DNA of 64,000 nucleotides from Roseibium sp. GTDB lineage: Bacteria > Pseudomonadota > Alphaproteobacteria > Rhizobiales > Stappiaceae. Every line of letters starts with the position of its first letter. Position 1 is the stretch's first letter. A program made the translations under genes and the position numbers. A model generated the notes under the pieces. That model ran no database searches and was not told the origin of the DNA. It worked only from the letters and a program-made list of their open reading frames with translations. Below, in pieces: positions 63,916 through 64,000 of this stretch. Location: the NCBI GenBank assembly GCA_017643215.1, contig JAEPNV010000003.1, positions 248,001-312,000 on the forward strand, given 5' to 3'.

Positions 63916-63961
63916 ATGCCGCGTAGTGCGCGGCATTCGGGTGCGGAGTTTGCTCCGCACC
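63916..63961 (+). terminator. two tandem hairpins after cynS
   Basis: ATGCCGCG pairs with CGCGGCAT (63916-63936), then GGTGCGGAG pairs with CTCCGCACC around TTTG (63940-63961). Only a short, broken T-rich stretch follows, so rho may assist. Confidence 0.65.
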
Positions 63962-64000
63962 GCGGTCCTCTTGTTCTGCACCCATCCCAAGAAGATCAGT

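Noticed and set aside
1-64000. Search for tRNA, rRNA, insertion sequences and prophage
   Set aside because: No cloverleaf, rRNA segment, transposase or integrase was recognised by eye; a covariance-model scan would be needed to exclude small RNAs.

Overview
The window comes from a GC-rich purple phototrophic alphaproteobacterium, most likely of the Hyphomicrobiales (Rhizobiales). The grounds are a light-harvesting pucBAC set with PpsR/CrtJ-type sites, a complete Paracoccus-type sox locus for thiosulfate and sulfide oxidation, and alphaproteobacterial accessory families (NnrU, PhoX, a possible TGA-N9-TCA iron site). No rRNA, tRNA, CRISPR array, insertion sequence or prophage was seen. The species cannot be named from the sequence.

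Layout. 1-7.3 kb: a truncated alpha-2-macroglobulin gene, an orphan ParA ATPase, an aldo/keto reductase, an MltB-type lytic transglycosylase, and a class-V PLP enzyme divergent from an Lrp regulator. 7.4-22.2 kb: sulfur oxidation. Two YeeE/YedE (SoxT-like) transporters flank a SoxH-like metallo-hydrolase. Then come the persulfide-sensing repressor SoxR, SoxS, and the long run soxVWXYZABCDEF. 22.4-31.8 kb: a second aldo/keto reductase, a secreted thiaminase I-like protein with a Cys-rich lectin-like tail, metG, a LysR regulator, icd and phoX. 31.8-36.2 kb: a LysE exporter, an SRPBCC protein, pucC, pucA and pucB, and a divergent repeat protein of unknown function. 36.4-43.9 kb: two LysR regulators, a P460-like cytochrome with a cytochrome b561, an iron-type FbpA and a convergent FbpB permease, a DUF2478 protein and NnrU. 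44.1-53.3 kb: one probable operon joining a BMP-type ABC importer to a formamidase-like amidase, a biuret hydrolase, a second isochorismatase-fold hydrolase (probable triuret hydrolase), a cupin and an AtzF-type allophanate hydrolase. 53.4-57.8 kb: threonine aldolase, a small Cys-rich secreted protein, two L,D-transpeptidases, an anchored thioredoxin-like protein and a DUF4336 protein. 58.1-64 kb: the cyanate system, with the sigma-54 activator CynF divergent from cynABDS.

How the genes fit. Sox proteins feed electrons from reduced sulfur to the photosynthetic or respiratory chain. SoxR carries Cys42 and Cys108, matching the persulfide-sensing pair of SqrR, and AT-rich candidate operators lie at three sites. 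The triuret/biuret operon and the cyn operon are two separate routes that turn urea-derived compounds and cyanate into ammonia and CO2, so nitrogen scavenging is a theme of the right-hand third.

Most notable: (i) the thiaminase I-like protein with a C-terminal domain resembling the mannan-binding (MVL) family; (ii) a PucA with Phe44-Leu45 in place of Tyr-Trp, the pattern of blue-shifted B800-820 (LH3) antennae, plus a C-terminal extension of about 70 residues; (iii) the repeat protein divergent from puc; (iv) the inferred triuret-to-ammonia operon; (v) a complete sigma-54 control region for cynABDS with two 12-bp sites 22 bp apart. All readings are by eye; no database search was run.
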